From the NCBI GenBank assembly GCA_021018815.1, contig JAITYX010000012.1, positions 1,736,001 through 1,800,000 on the forward strand: 64,000 bases of DNA, in the 5' to 3' direction. Of the stretch, positions 44,110 to 53,464 are shown piece by piece. How positions within the stretch are numbered: position 1 is the first letter of the stretch; every line of letters begins with the position of its first letter. The notes under the pieces are model-generated. The model did not search any database and was not told where the DNA came from. It saw nothing but the letters and a program-made list of their open reading frames with translations. The stretch comes from Talinum fruticosum (taxonomy: Eukaryota > Streptophyta > Magnoliopsida > Caryophyllales > Talinaceae). Both the position numbers and the translations under genes were made by a program.

Positions 44110-44490
44110 GTACTTCTATGGCGCTTCCAATCGAAGAGCTTTAGAGTATTCTTCTAGTCTCACGGGAGAGAGCACATACTCCCATTTCGATCAAGTTGTA
44201 CTTCGAGCTCCCTAACAATGTCTGCAGAATACGAACTATGGAGTACGGGACTTGAAGCTACTGTAGATATTAGGGTCAAGGACATCAATTTTTTGGTGAC
44301 TCTAGGCTAATCATTAATCAAATTTCGCAAAAATGGAAGGTATGTAGTGAAGCCTTGGCACCCTAACGAGCACATCCGATAGAGTTATCAAAACAGTTTG
44401 AGAATATTTCTTTCACCTACCTTTCTAGGGATGACAACCAATTCGCAGATGCATTAGCTAAATTGACATCCATGATCAACATCTCTAATC
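44110..44490 (+). pseudogene. Second, archaeal-type RNase H of the Tat element
   Basis: Broken frames read YFYGASNRRALE at the start (the usual FDGASN), SAEYELWSTGLEA near 44222-44260, SKQFENISFTYLSRDDNQFA and DALAKLTSMINI near 44400-44480. An extra RNase H between the first RNase H and integrase is diagnostic for the Tat lineage. Many stops. Confidence 0.75.
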
Positions 44491-44599
44491 GCATTTATTC
44501 AATGCCCGTTCACATAGAGCGACAGAATCAGCCAGTGCATGTCTTCGCCTTAGAGGTGTCTAATACTGACTACACCGGTTGGTATCATGACATTTATCA

Positions 44600-45830
44600 A
44601 TATCTAGATAAGTAAGAATATCCCTTGGACTCCATACCTAGAGCGTAATGATCCATCGGGATGTTGGCTGCCCAATTCATCATCAATCAAAGACAATTGT
44701 ACAAGAAAACCAACTTTGTGATTAGCTTACTTTGTGCCAACAAACATGAAGCAAAGCGGATCATGGACGAGACTCATGGTGGGGAGTGTGGACTCACATG
44801 AATGGTAAGATGTTGGTTCGGAAGATTCGGAGACTTGGTTATTATTGGTCGACCATGGCGGCGGACTCGCCATGAGTTTGTTAGAAAGTGCCCTAAATGT
44901 CGGTGTATGCAAATTTATTGCACCAGCCACCTTTCTTTCTCACAACATTAGCATCCCCTTGGCCATTAACGGTTTAGGGAATAGACATTATTGGCAAAGC
45001 AACTCCTAAAGGAACAGGCGGTCACGAATTTGTGCTAATAGCAATTGACTACATCACCAAGTGGGTCGAGGCAACGTCTTATACAACCTTGACATCCAAA
45101 CAGGTAGCTAAGTTCCCGACTCGTAATATCATTTTCCGTTACGGCGTGCCTCATGAGCTAATTAGTGACTATGGTAGTCATTTCAAGAAGGAAGTAGTAG
45201 ACTTGTTGGACAAATATAAGATTAAACATCACAATTCGTCTCCTTATCATCCTCGGACCAATGGAGCGATCGAGGTCGCCAATAAGAACATTTGTAAAGT
45301 AGTGGAGAAAATGGTAGTCAATTATAAGGATTGGCCCGACAAATTGTCTTTTGCTTTATGGGGTTATCGAACATCCATTAGAATCTCTATGTGAGCAACT
45401 CCTTACTCTCTAGTTTATGGCATGAAAGCGAGTCTTTCCAATAGAGATTTCCATTCCCTCATTATTGATCATTGCTGAGAGTCAATTTCTAGGAGCAGAG
45501 TGGGTTAAAGCATGCTACAAAGAGTTAATATTGTTGGATGAAAGGCAGCTCAATGCCCTACACAATGTCTAAGTATACCAGGCACGTATATCAAGGGCAT
45601 TCAACGAAGAGTGAAGCCTCGAAGCTCGCATATTGGAGATTTGGTCCTCAAAGAGATTAGAGCACCAATTGAGGATCCGCGAGGGAAATTTAAGCCTAAT
45701 TGGCATGGACTATTTGTACTTAGTCAAATTTTTCAGGCGGAGCGATGAAATTGACTCGATTTAGATGGTGAAGAATTATTTCAGTATACAAACTTGGATC
45801 GGTTGAAAAATATGACATCTACCACGACCC
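44600..45830 (+). pseudogene. Tat integrase
   Basis: The zinc-binding region is decayed (HGGECG near 44778, CPKCRCMQ near 44894). The core ORF 45032-45394 has IDYITKWVEATSYTTLTSKQ, LISDYGSHFKKEV and GAIEVANKN, so all three acidic residues of D,D(35)E are present. It ends at a TGA near 45391. The C-terminal part continues in broken frames (VLKEIRAP, DPRGKFKPNWHG near 45640-45710). It matches the second copy at 62641. Confidence 0.88.
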
Positions 45831-46169
45831 TCGACATCGCGCCACGCTTGGCTCAACTAGGCCATAACGTGACCGTGCACCGACTACCACCCGGACAATG
45901 GTGGAGTGGCCGAGCCGAGTATCCCTCTTTATGTCTAACTCTATAATTTATCTTTTACTCGTCCAATTAGATGGTCCAATTTATATTTTACCTTTAGGTG
46001 AGTGATAAAAATATAAAACGTAAAAGTATAGCATAATACTTGCTTTTATTTAATAAAAGGTAAGCCTACTAAGTACCTGAATACATAGCTAACAAAAGGG
46101 AAAATGCAAGCACACTACTTGTAAAAAACAAAAAACAAACAATAAATTTGTTCTAAAGAGGTAAAACTA
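45831..46169 (+). other. Post-integrase spacer of the Tat element
   Basis: CG-rich words (GGCTCAACTAGGCCA, GGTGGAGTGGCCGAGCCGAG), then AT-rich sequence with TTTTATTTAATAAAAG. The same arrangement occurs after the second integrase at 63540-64000. No sense-strand ORF is supported. Confidence 0.6.
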
Positions 46170-46905
46170 ATCCTCCATTAATTTCTTTCCTAAATTCTAT
46201 CTAAAAAATCTAAGCCCTAGTCTATCTTAACTTTCTTTCCTTTGGGATCGCTAGACTCAACCCCATCATCTCGGATACGCTTCTTTAGTTCCTCGATTCT
46301 TCAAGCCCTTTTCTCTTTAGCTTCTTTGGCCCTAGTTTCTCTTCGGCGAGCCCGTTCGGCCACCCAAGGGTTTATTTTGCGAATCCGAGAGATGCAGTAG
46401 CGAGGGACAGACTTTGTCGGGATCTATCTCTCTCGGCTCTCAATGCCTTACGCCGTTGGGGATCCGCTTCTATTATCCACTCTAGATAATAGGGAGATAC
46501 TCGTAGTATTTGATTTTCTTGTAGGTGTCAACAGTTTAGGAAGATTCATCCAAGTATTCAAGCCATGAGTTTCCAAGTCCTTCGAACGGATCAAAAATAA
46601 CAAGCCGGATGCGATCTAGGAAAGGAATTACTTGCTCCCTTCCAATTTGTCTGTAACACACGGTCGGGGAAGTTATAGGTGCTTGCTTTCTAGGCCCAAC
46701 AATCATATATGTGGATGTTGTAGGGTATGTGTCCTAAATTTGGACACTTTCCGAGTGCGCGATATACCACTCGTAGATTGTTACTCGTGATTCCTAAGAT
46801 ACTTTTTCCACTGGGAAGCGGGCGATCGGTTACTACCTCCTCCCGTTTTCGCCGACAAAAGTGCACCGCTAAGTATGCATCATTATTCATAGGCTTCATT
46901 AACAA
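46170..46905 (-). pseudogene. Antisense ORF in the Tat 3' region
   Basis: The minus frame from about 46905 begins near MKPMNNDAYLAVHFCRRK and keeps LPSGKSILGITSNNLRVVYR up to a TAG at 46690. Other frames downstream continue plausibly (REQVIPFLDRIRLVIFDPFE, LEWIIEADPQRRKALRAERD, PWVAERARRRETRAKEAKEK). The residue pattern is protein-like and highly charged. Some Tat elements carry antisense ORFs in this position (the Grande 'gene 23' type). I cannot tell whether it belongs to the PMD gene at 52892-55150. Confidence 0.5.
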
Positions 46906-47181
46906 GATCTAGACACCACATATGCAAAAAATAAATAAGTGCCCTGCATAGTCAAAGATTTAACTTTTTAGGTCAATAAGAGCAAAATAAAAAAAACGAA
47001 AAAAACTAAAAACACGAAAGGAGCTAAAAGTGAGACTTTGGGCGTAAGCTGGAGGCGACCCACCTCGGCGGTTACCGCTTGGTCTTGTCGGCCATTATTT
47101 GCTTACCTGCAACAACAGGCGGCTCCTAGTGACGTCTTCTTCAAAATTTGCCTCGACCAGGATCTAAACCTATGATCATCT
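46906..47181. other. Tat 3' region up to the element F insertion
   Basis: No supported ORF. It ends with the target copy CATCT at 47177-47181. Confidence 0.5.
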
Positions 47182-48465
47182 TGATGGAGAGTTGGCAACC
47201 TTCTGTTTTGAGCTATATGACATTCATGTTAAGAAGCTTTGTATGTTGAGTGTTCAGCCAGAAATGTTGGCTTGTTCCATGATCAAGGGGAAGGGCTCTA
47301 AGTTCAAGCACTTGATGTTAGTGGATTCTGGGGATGATGGATCTCAAAGTCATTAAGCTCTTATGTTATTGTTCATAAATAAGTATTTACTAAATTTAGT
47401 TGAGAAGAGTAGTGAAAGTAGCCACCTAAAATCTCCATGGTCAAGCAAGAAGGTTTATTCTAGTCAAGGCCGGAAATGTTGCTATGTTATGCTCAAAGGT
47501 ACATAAATAAGTTGGTGCTCACTATGGACGGTCCATGAGGATGCCTAGCCGAGTGATGAGCTACAAAAGGAGATGATGACTAATGCATTCTAGAAGCATC
47601 AAGATTCAAAGAGCTTGGAGAAGGGAAATCAAGGCATAGCCACATGTTCCTAATGTTGAAATACTTGGCTAGAAATCATCCTAGCTTGGCTTGGAGGGAG
47701 GGAAAGGAATATTGTTAGTTAGCATTTTGTTTTTGCATTATTTTCAGCTTGAGTTTGTTACATTTTCAGCTTGCAAATCGGTTATGTAGAATGCCATAGC
47801 TGGGCATTATAAAATCAGCTCATGTGCTCCATTGTAAATCACCCTTGATGAATATATGAATTTGAGCTTTGCTCTTGAGATGGATTTCTCAACCTTTGGA
47901 ACTCTCATTGCTGTGTCCTAGTGTGGCAGCTAGGTGGTGTCCTTTGAGTCCTTCCAATCTCCCGGTGGTGTTGCTGTATCCGGACAGATTGAAGGTGCCC
48001 CTCGGTTCTTACTCGGTGGTGTTTACGTATCCGAGCTAGGACCTTGGTTTTATCTCCTCACTTTGCCATTCCATATCTCACAATCTACCCAGCCATTTCA
48101 CTCCAAATTTTAACCACAATCCTTCCAGCAAGTCTACTTCCATCCCTCCAATTTTCAGCTCCACCCAAGAACCCCTCCGTCCTCCACATCAAAACCAAAC
48201 AAAGGGTATCAACCTGTACGTCCAGCCAGTAGCACCAACTTCTGGCTATTTGTTCAGGCAGTTCCCCTTATCCAAAATTCACGAAACTTGGCCACAACCT
48301 TCCTCCATCAGTTACCTCACTCCCCTCCAAGTTTCGTCCAAATCCAAGAACATTTACCCCTCTTTTCACCCTTTTCCCCAGAACCGCACCTGCAGGTCCT
48401 AATCTGCCCGGTTGTGTGTTTTGCGGTTTCTCCATCTTTTTCTTTGCTTCCGCCACTACACATCA
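47182..48465 (+). repeat. 5' LTR of element F
   Basis: 1284 bp, TGATGGAGAG...CACTACACATCA. A TATAAAA box lies at 47808-47814. The start and end repeat TGATG/CATCA in inverted form. Confidence 0.96.
47808..47814 (+). promoter_or_regulatory. TATA box of the element F 5' LTR
   Basis: TATAAAA within GGGCATTATAAAATCAGC, about 650 bp upstream of the LTR end. The related LTRs of the other copies have TATATA at the same place. It would set the U3/R boundary about 30 bp downstream. Confidence 0.65.
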
Positions 48466-48469
48466 TTTT

Positions 48470-48481
48470 TGGTATCAGAGC
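48470..48481 (+). other. Primer-binding site of element F
   Basis: TGGTATCAGAGC, a perfect 12-base match to the complement of the plant initiator-Met tRNA 3' end, four bases after the LTR. It marks the start of minus-strand DNA synthesis. Confidence 0.95.
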
Positions 48482-48565
48482 AAGTTCTGAACCTAGGGTG
48501 ATTGTGTCCATTTCCCCAAAATTAAAAACCACAAAAAAATAGCCAGCCACAAAAACTTCCCAGCC

Positions 48566-49456
48566 ATGAGTGCAAGTATGACACTAGAAGAGAGGTTTGA
48601 AATGCTCATGAAGGAGAATGAGTACCTCCGAAAACAACTTGGGCGTGACATGAAGGCTAAGCGTGACCAGCTAAGGAGCGAATCACCTCCTATTCGCTCT
48701 AATCCTAGCCTACATGAAGATGATGAGGAGAGCAATCCTTTTGCTTCCACGGACAGTGAAAGACAATCAAGAAGAAGTTCTAGACGGTCCAAATCACACT
48801 ACCAAGATTTCAAAATTGAGATTCCGGAATTTGAAGGGAGATTGCATCCGGATGAGTTCCTTGATTGGATGAGGACCGTGGAAAGAATTTTTGATTACAA
48901 AGAAGTACCAAACGAGAAGAAGGTGAAGCTTGTTGCACTCAAGCTTAGAGGCTTTGCTTCCACTTGGTGGGAAAATTTGAAGCACAAAAGAGTAAGGGAC
49001 AAGAAGCCTAAAATCAAAAGTTGGGAGAAAATGAGAGCTAAGCTCAAAGCTCGTTTTCTACCACCTACTTATGTCCAAGATAGTTTTCTCCAACTCTATA
49101 CTCTACAACAAGGAAATATGAGTGTAGAAGAATACACTAGAGAGTTTGAGAAATTGTTGATCAAATGTGATTTGCAAGAGAATGAGGACCAAACAATTGT
49201 GAGATACTTAGGCGGTTTGGATGCTAAGTATGCTCAAATTGTGGAGCTACAACATTTCACCACATTTGATGAGGTGTGTCACTTGGCACACAAGGTGGAG
49301 CAACAAAAGAAAAACCGGTTTGTCAAAAAGAAGTGCAAAAAAATTTTTCCTCTCAAAGAAGCCAACCCTTCTACAAGGGAGTCCCCAACCTCCACCTCAA
49401 TCAACTCCAAATCCCACAAAACAGCCCTTACCCATCCAACCCCCAAATCCGCCTAA
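48566..49456 (+). CDS. Gag protein of element F
   Basis: 296 codons. Residues 6-40 form a coiled-coil-like helix (LEERFEMLMKENEYLRKQL), 60-80 are Ser/Arg-rich, and 85-205 are the retrotransposon gag domain (Pfam Retrotrans_gag): FEGRLHPDEFLDW, the WW pair at 134-135, KMRAKLKARFLPP, QQGNMSVEEYTREFEKLL. It should assemble the particle and bind element RNA. The ORF ends after a Ser/Pro/Lys-rich stretch without the zinc knuckle, which lies one frame away downstream (see 49440-50666). The start ATG is shared with element B. It is the most intact gag of the group. Confidence 0.9.
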   Translation: MSASMTLEERFEMLMKENEYLRKQLGRDMKAKRDQLRSESPPIRSNPSLHEDDEESNPFASTDSERQSRRSSRRSKSHYQDFKIEIPEFEGRLHPDEFLDWMRTVERIFDYKEVPNEKKVKLVALKLRGFASTWWENLKHKRVRDKKPKIKSWEKMRAKLKARFLPPTYVQDSFLQLYTLQQGNMSVEEYTREFEKLLIKCDLQENEDQTIVRYLGGLDAKYAQIVELQHFTTFDEVCHLAHKVEQQKKNRFVKKKCKKIFPLKEANPSTRESPTSTSINSKSHKTALTHPTPKSA

Positions 49457-50666
49457 ACCAATGCCCAAAACAAATGACCCAAGGAGATGCTTCAAGTGTC
49501 ATGGTTTTGGACACATTGCTTCGGAGTGTCCTAACCGAAGGGTGATCACTTTGGTTGAGAACCAAGAGCCTTTCATGGAAGAGAGTGAAACCGAAAAGGA
49601 ATTGCTCTTGCTTGATGAGATAGAAGAAGTGGTTGAGAAGGCAGATGAAGGAGAGCTACTTGTGCTAAGAAGGACCTTGAGCGGTTTCAAGGATCCAAGT
49701 GAGGAGCAACGTGAAGCCATTTTTCACACAAGGGGCACGGTCCAAAACAAAGTGTGTTCCATTATCATTGATGGAGGTAGTTGTGCTAATGTGGCTGCCT
49801 CTATGATGGTAGACAAGCTTGGACTTCATGCTTCGGTCCATCCCCACCCTTACAATGTGCAATGGCTCAACCAAGGTAAAGGACTTCAAGTTAACTCTCG
49901 TTGTCTTCTTTCCTTTAGTATTGGTAAGCACTATCATGATGAGTTGTGGTGTGATGTAATTCCTATGGATGCTTGCCATATATTACTTGGGAGACCTTGG
50001 CTATATGACCGAAGGGTGACACATGATGGTTTCAAGAATACCTACACCTTCACCAAGGATGGAAAGAAAATCACATTAGCCCCCTTGCCTCCTAGCCAAT
50101 ACAAACCGAAGCCACAAAACTCTTTCCCCCAAAATGACCTCTTGTTTGTGTTTAAGGAACCTTTCCTCAAAGACAAGCAAAAAGAGCTTGAGCCTTACCA
50201 CAAACACATCCGTTCATTCCCATATTCAGCCGAGGAAATGCCACAAAACTTCCACCTTCTTTCCACCATTTGTCTTGACAAGTTCAGCTTTGCTCCCCAC
50301 AAAAAATCCTGTCCATTCACCACCACAAAGACATTTCCTAAGCCAAAAAATTTTTTCCGGAGAACCATTTGTTTTACCCGGACAGAATCCGACTTGGATC
50401 CCAATGGTGATGAATTATGGGAAGCCGACCGGGAGAGAAATCGGAAAATCCATGGGCAGAATTGTTGCTGCAGGAAGTTGATTATCTTCCCAAGTGCTTA
50501 TGGATTAATGTACCTAATAATGAACTACTTGATGATCAAGGCAGCCCCTACACCATCAGCATACCCGAGGAGTATCCGGGCTGGCAGCATGGCCGAAACA
50601 CCGTATCTGCAGCCTAACCGACTGCATGGGCATACAAGGACACTCCCATTTTGTTCTCAACATTAG
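49440..50666 (+). CDS. Zinc knuckle, aspartic protease and partial 3' module ORF of element F
   Basis: The frame is open from before 49221 to 50666, but alignment with gag and B suggests real coding only from about 49440, after a shift of one base. A CX2CX4HX4C knuckle (CFKCHGFGHIASEC) lies at about 49488-49531. An acidic stretch precedes the retropepsin-like domain: IIIDGGS (Asp codon about 49770), HPHPYNVQW, DACHILLGRPW, DRRVTHDGF. A linker (KPKPQ, PQNDLL) follows and then a truncated copy of the 3' module. Another frame (50417-50617) reads LPKCLWINVPN and EEYPGWQHGR like the module of B, so this end is frameshifted. Gag processing is its likely role. Confidence 0.8.
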   Translation, partial: PPNPPKPMPKTNDPRRCFKCHGFGHIASECPNRRVITLVENQEPFMEESETEKELLLLDEIEEVVEKADEGELLVLRRTLSGFKDPSEEQREAIFHTRGTVQNKVCSIIIDGGSCANVAASMMVDKLGLHASVHPHPYNVQWLNQGKGLQVNSRCLLSFSIGKHYHDELWCDVIPMDACHILLGRPWLYDRRVTHDGFKNTYTFTKDGKKITLAPLPPSQYKPKPQNSFPQNDLLFVFKEPFLKDKQKELEPYHKHIRSFPYSAEEMPQNFHLLSTICLDKFSFAPHKKSCPFTTTKTFPKPKNFFRRTICFTRTESDLDPNGDELWEADRERNRKIHGQNCCCRKLIIFPSAYGLMYLIMNYLMIKAAPTPSAYPRSIRAGSMAETPYLQPNRLHGHTRTLPFCSQH

Positions 50667-50739
50667 CTCCAATCTGATCAGAATTTTTTCACACCGGAGC
50701 ATGCTATGTATGCGAATTTGAGGACAAATTCTCTCCTAC

Positions 50740-50748
50740 AAGGGAGAA
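50740..50748 (+). other. Polypurine tract of element F
   Basis: AAGGGAGAA directly before the 3' LTR at 50749. It follows GAATTTGAGGACAAATTC, a block conserved in A, B and F, which primes plus-strand synthesis in LTR elements. Confidence 0.85.
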
Positions 50749-52033
50749 TGATGGAGAGTTGGCAACCTTCTGTTTTGAGCTATATGACATTCATGTTAAG
50801 AAGCTTTGTATGTTGAGTGTTCAGCCAGAAATGTTGGCTTGTTCCATGATCAAGGGGAAGGGCTCTAAGTTCAAGCACTTGATGTTAGTGGATTCTGGGG
50901 ATGATGGATCTCAAAGTCATTAAGCTCTTATGTTATTGTTCATAAATAAGTATTTACTAAATTTAGTTGAGAAGAGTAGTGAAAGTAGCCACCTAAAATC
51001 TCCATGGTCAAGCAAGAAGGTTTATTCTAGTCAAGGCCGGAAATGTTGCTATGTTATGCTCAAAGGTACATAAATAAGTTGGTGCTCACTATGGACGGTC
51101 CATGAGGATGCCTAGCCGAGTGATGAGCTACAAAAGGAGATGATGACTAATGCATTCTAGAAGCATCAAGATTCAAAGAGCTTGGAGAAGGGGAAATCAA
51201 GGCATAGCCACATGTTCCTAATGTTGAAATACTTGGCTAGAAATCATCCTAGCTTGGCTTGGAGGGAGGGAAAGGAATATTGTTAGTTAGCATTTTGTTT
51301 TTGCATTATTTTCAGCTTGAGTTTGTTACATTTTCAGCTTGCAAATCGGTTATGTAGAATGCCATAGCTGGGCATTATAAAATCAGCTCATGTGCTCCAT
51401 TGTAAATCACCCTTGATGAATATATGAATTTGAGCTTTGCTCTTGAGATGGATTTCTCAACCTTTGGAACTCTCATTGCTGTATCCTAGTGTGGCAGCTA
51501 GGTGGTGTCCTTTGAGTCCTTCCAATCTCCCGGTGGTGTTGCTGTATCCGGACAGATTGAAGGTGCCCCTCGGTTCTTACTCGGTGGTGTTTACGTATCC
51601 GAGCTAGGACCTTGGTTTTATCTCCTCACTTTGCCATTCCATATCTCACAATCTACCCAGCCATTTCACTCCAAATTTTAACCACAATCCTTCCAGCAAG
51701 TCTACTTCCATCCCTCCAATTTTCAGCTCCACCCAAGAACCCCTCCGTCCTCCACATCAAAACCAAACAAAGGGTATCAACTCTGTACGTCCAGCCAGTA
51801 GCACCAACTTCTGGCTATTTGTTCAGGCAGTTCCCCTTATCCAAAATTCACGAAACTTGGCCACAACCTTCCTCCATCAGTTACCTCACTCCCCTCCAAG
51901 TTTCGTCCAAATCCAAGAACATTTACCCCTCTTTTCACCCTTTTCCCCGAACCGCACCTGCATGTCCTAATCTGCCCGGTTGTGTGTTTTGCGGTTTCTC
52001 CATCTTTTTCTTTGCTTCCGCCACTACACATCA
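50749..52033 (+). repeat. 3' LTR of element F
   Basis: 1285 bp, ending CACTACACATCA before the target copy CATCT. Differences from the 5' LTR seen by eye: one extra G near 51189, G to A near 51483, one extra base near 51782, one missing A near 51948, and G to T near 51963. Confidence 0.96.
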
Positions 52034-52891
52034 CATCTCATCAACTATTAGTGGAGTTAAAGAATAGTAATTTTCCAACTGTTCAACTAAGCACAACAAG
52101 TGTCGCTGGCTCCATATCCCCGTGGCCACCTACCAACAGGAATCCACCTATTAGGCACGTAATAATTGTCGGCCGCCTCGGAATAATGATGGCTTTAGAA
52201 TAGGCATACATGGTGGTGTGGATCCTAGAAGGCCACAGCAATCCTTAAGAAAGTCCAATAGAATTTCACCTGGCGAATACTAAATAATGTATTCAGCTCG
52301 TAGTTCGACAAACCGAATCTATCAATGTTGCTCATCCGATGTATCCACTGGGACAAGTCACTCATAAAGTTCATTTTTTTAAAGGAGAATAGAAGGCACT
52401 AGATTTTCTATTTGGTTCACATATGGTTTTGTGTAAGGCGTAATTTTGAGCACCAGCGTCATCCCTTTTTATAGGTGTTTTTCGGAGTTTTATAGTCTTA
52501 TTGCACCTCAACTGCAGCCATTCGTCTGTACCCTGGTCTTCACGGGTGGCTAGTGCCGGCCACCGCTCCGGTCCGACCTGGTCATGTGTTTTTCTTCTTC
52601 AACCCAAGCACTCCTTGGGCCATATTTTGTCTTTTTGTCACGGCCCATTGCGTCCGCGCCTACGCTTATTTTGGACCATGCACTCGGAGCTTTCCCATTT
52701 TTATTGTTACTATTTTCTTTTGGGAGGAATAGGGGCTAGTGCAGCAATTTCTTTTAATTTGTCTTTGTGATTTGTGATTCTTTCCTAAGACTTTTTGTAT
52801 CATATTAAATAAAAGATAGCATTTCTTTAGAAATTGAGTCATCTTGCATTTCCTCCCATTGCATAAGAGTCACACCATTACAAAGTAAATA
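52034..52891. other. Tat 3' region between element F and the antisense gene
   Basis: No supported gene. Small ORFs such as 52501-52770 do not resemble known proteins. It links the 46.9-kb antisense ORF and the PMD gene when F is removed. Confidence 0.45.
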
Positions 52892-53389
52892 TTAAACAAA
52901 TAATAGCACCCTACAAAGGACTTTCCAATCATCAGCAGCAGTAATAACGGTAAAGGATATATTCATCACTATCGAAGCATTATCAAAGATATAGTTCCCG
53001 AAGTTCTCCAAGACAGATGTGGAGAATCGATCGCCTTCACCACCTTGAGAAGAACTACCTCTATAGTCCCAAGATGGAGAAGCTTCATAGGATGGTCCAC
53101 TATACGACACCCAATGGAAGTAAAGTGGGTTTCCATGTCGCTCAAAGGCTTGAAGTGATAAGATGTTTAGACTCTCTTGAGCATAATTGGGCCCTTCACC
53201 GGACGAACTAGGCTCGGAAGTACTAGGCTCCGCTTTAGACGTACTCCTACGATGGGCACACCGTGATGAACGTTGGGAAGTACCTACCTCAGGAGGACCA
53301 CCAGAAGGCTTTTGTAGGCCAGATTGTTGGGTGTATCCTCCTGATCCACCAAGGAAGCCTCTCGATGAAGATGCTCTAGATTGCCGTCT
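52892..53389 (-). CDS. Last exon of the antisense PMD-type gene
   Basis: After an acceptor TTTCATGTAG (intron ends at 53390) the minus strand is open for 165 codons and stops at TAA 52894-52892. The product starts RRQSRASSSRGFLGGSGGYT and is Ser/Gly/Pro-rich with HRRSTSKAEPSTSEPSSSGE, then QAFERHGNPLYFHWVSYSG. The tail is low in recognised domains but free of stops, unlike the surrounding relics. The intron's donor appears damaged (ATAAGT near 53465). It follows the PMD exons to the right. Confidence 0.6.
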   Translation of the reverse strand, partial: RRQSRASSSRGFLGGSGGYTQQSGLQKPSGGPPEVGTSQRSSRCAHRRSTSKAEPSTSEPSSSGEGPNYAQESLNILSLQAFERHGNPLYFHWVSYSGPSYEASPSWDYRGSSSQGGEGDRFSTSVLENFGNYIFDNASIVMNISFTVITAADDWKVLCRVLLFV

Positions 53390-53464
53390 CTACATGAAAC
53401 AAAGAACGATTAGCACACCTACTAAAAGCTCAATAATGTTAGCACTTTACTAACTAGAGACTTA

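Larger units (their letters stand above)
47182..52033 (+). mobile_element. Element F: young, pol-less Ty3/gypsy-derived retrotransposon
   Basis: A complete element of 4852 bp with LTRs 47182-48465 and 50749-52033, target duplication CATCT (47177-47181 and 52034-52038), perfect primer site, gag, zinc knuckle plus protease, partial 3' module and purine tract. It has no RT, RNase H or integrase. By eye the LTRs differ at two substitutions and three single-base indels, so insertion was very recent. It lies in the 3' region of the Tat element. The structure fits the TR-GAG class of non-autonomous LTR elements, presumably copied by enzymes of another Ty3/gypsy element. Confidence 0.96.

Noticed and set aside
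52501..52770. 89-codon plus ORF
   Set aside because: Cys/Ser/His-rich composition without a motif; in Tat noncoding sequence.
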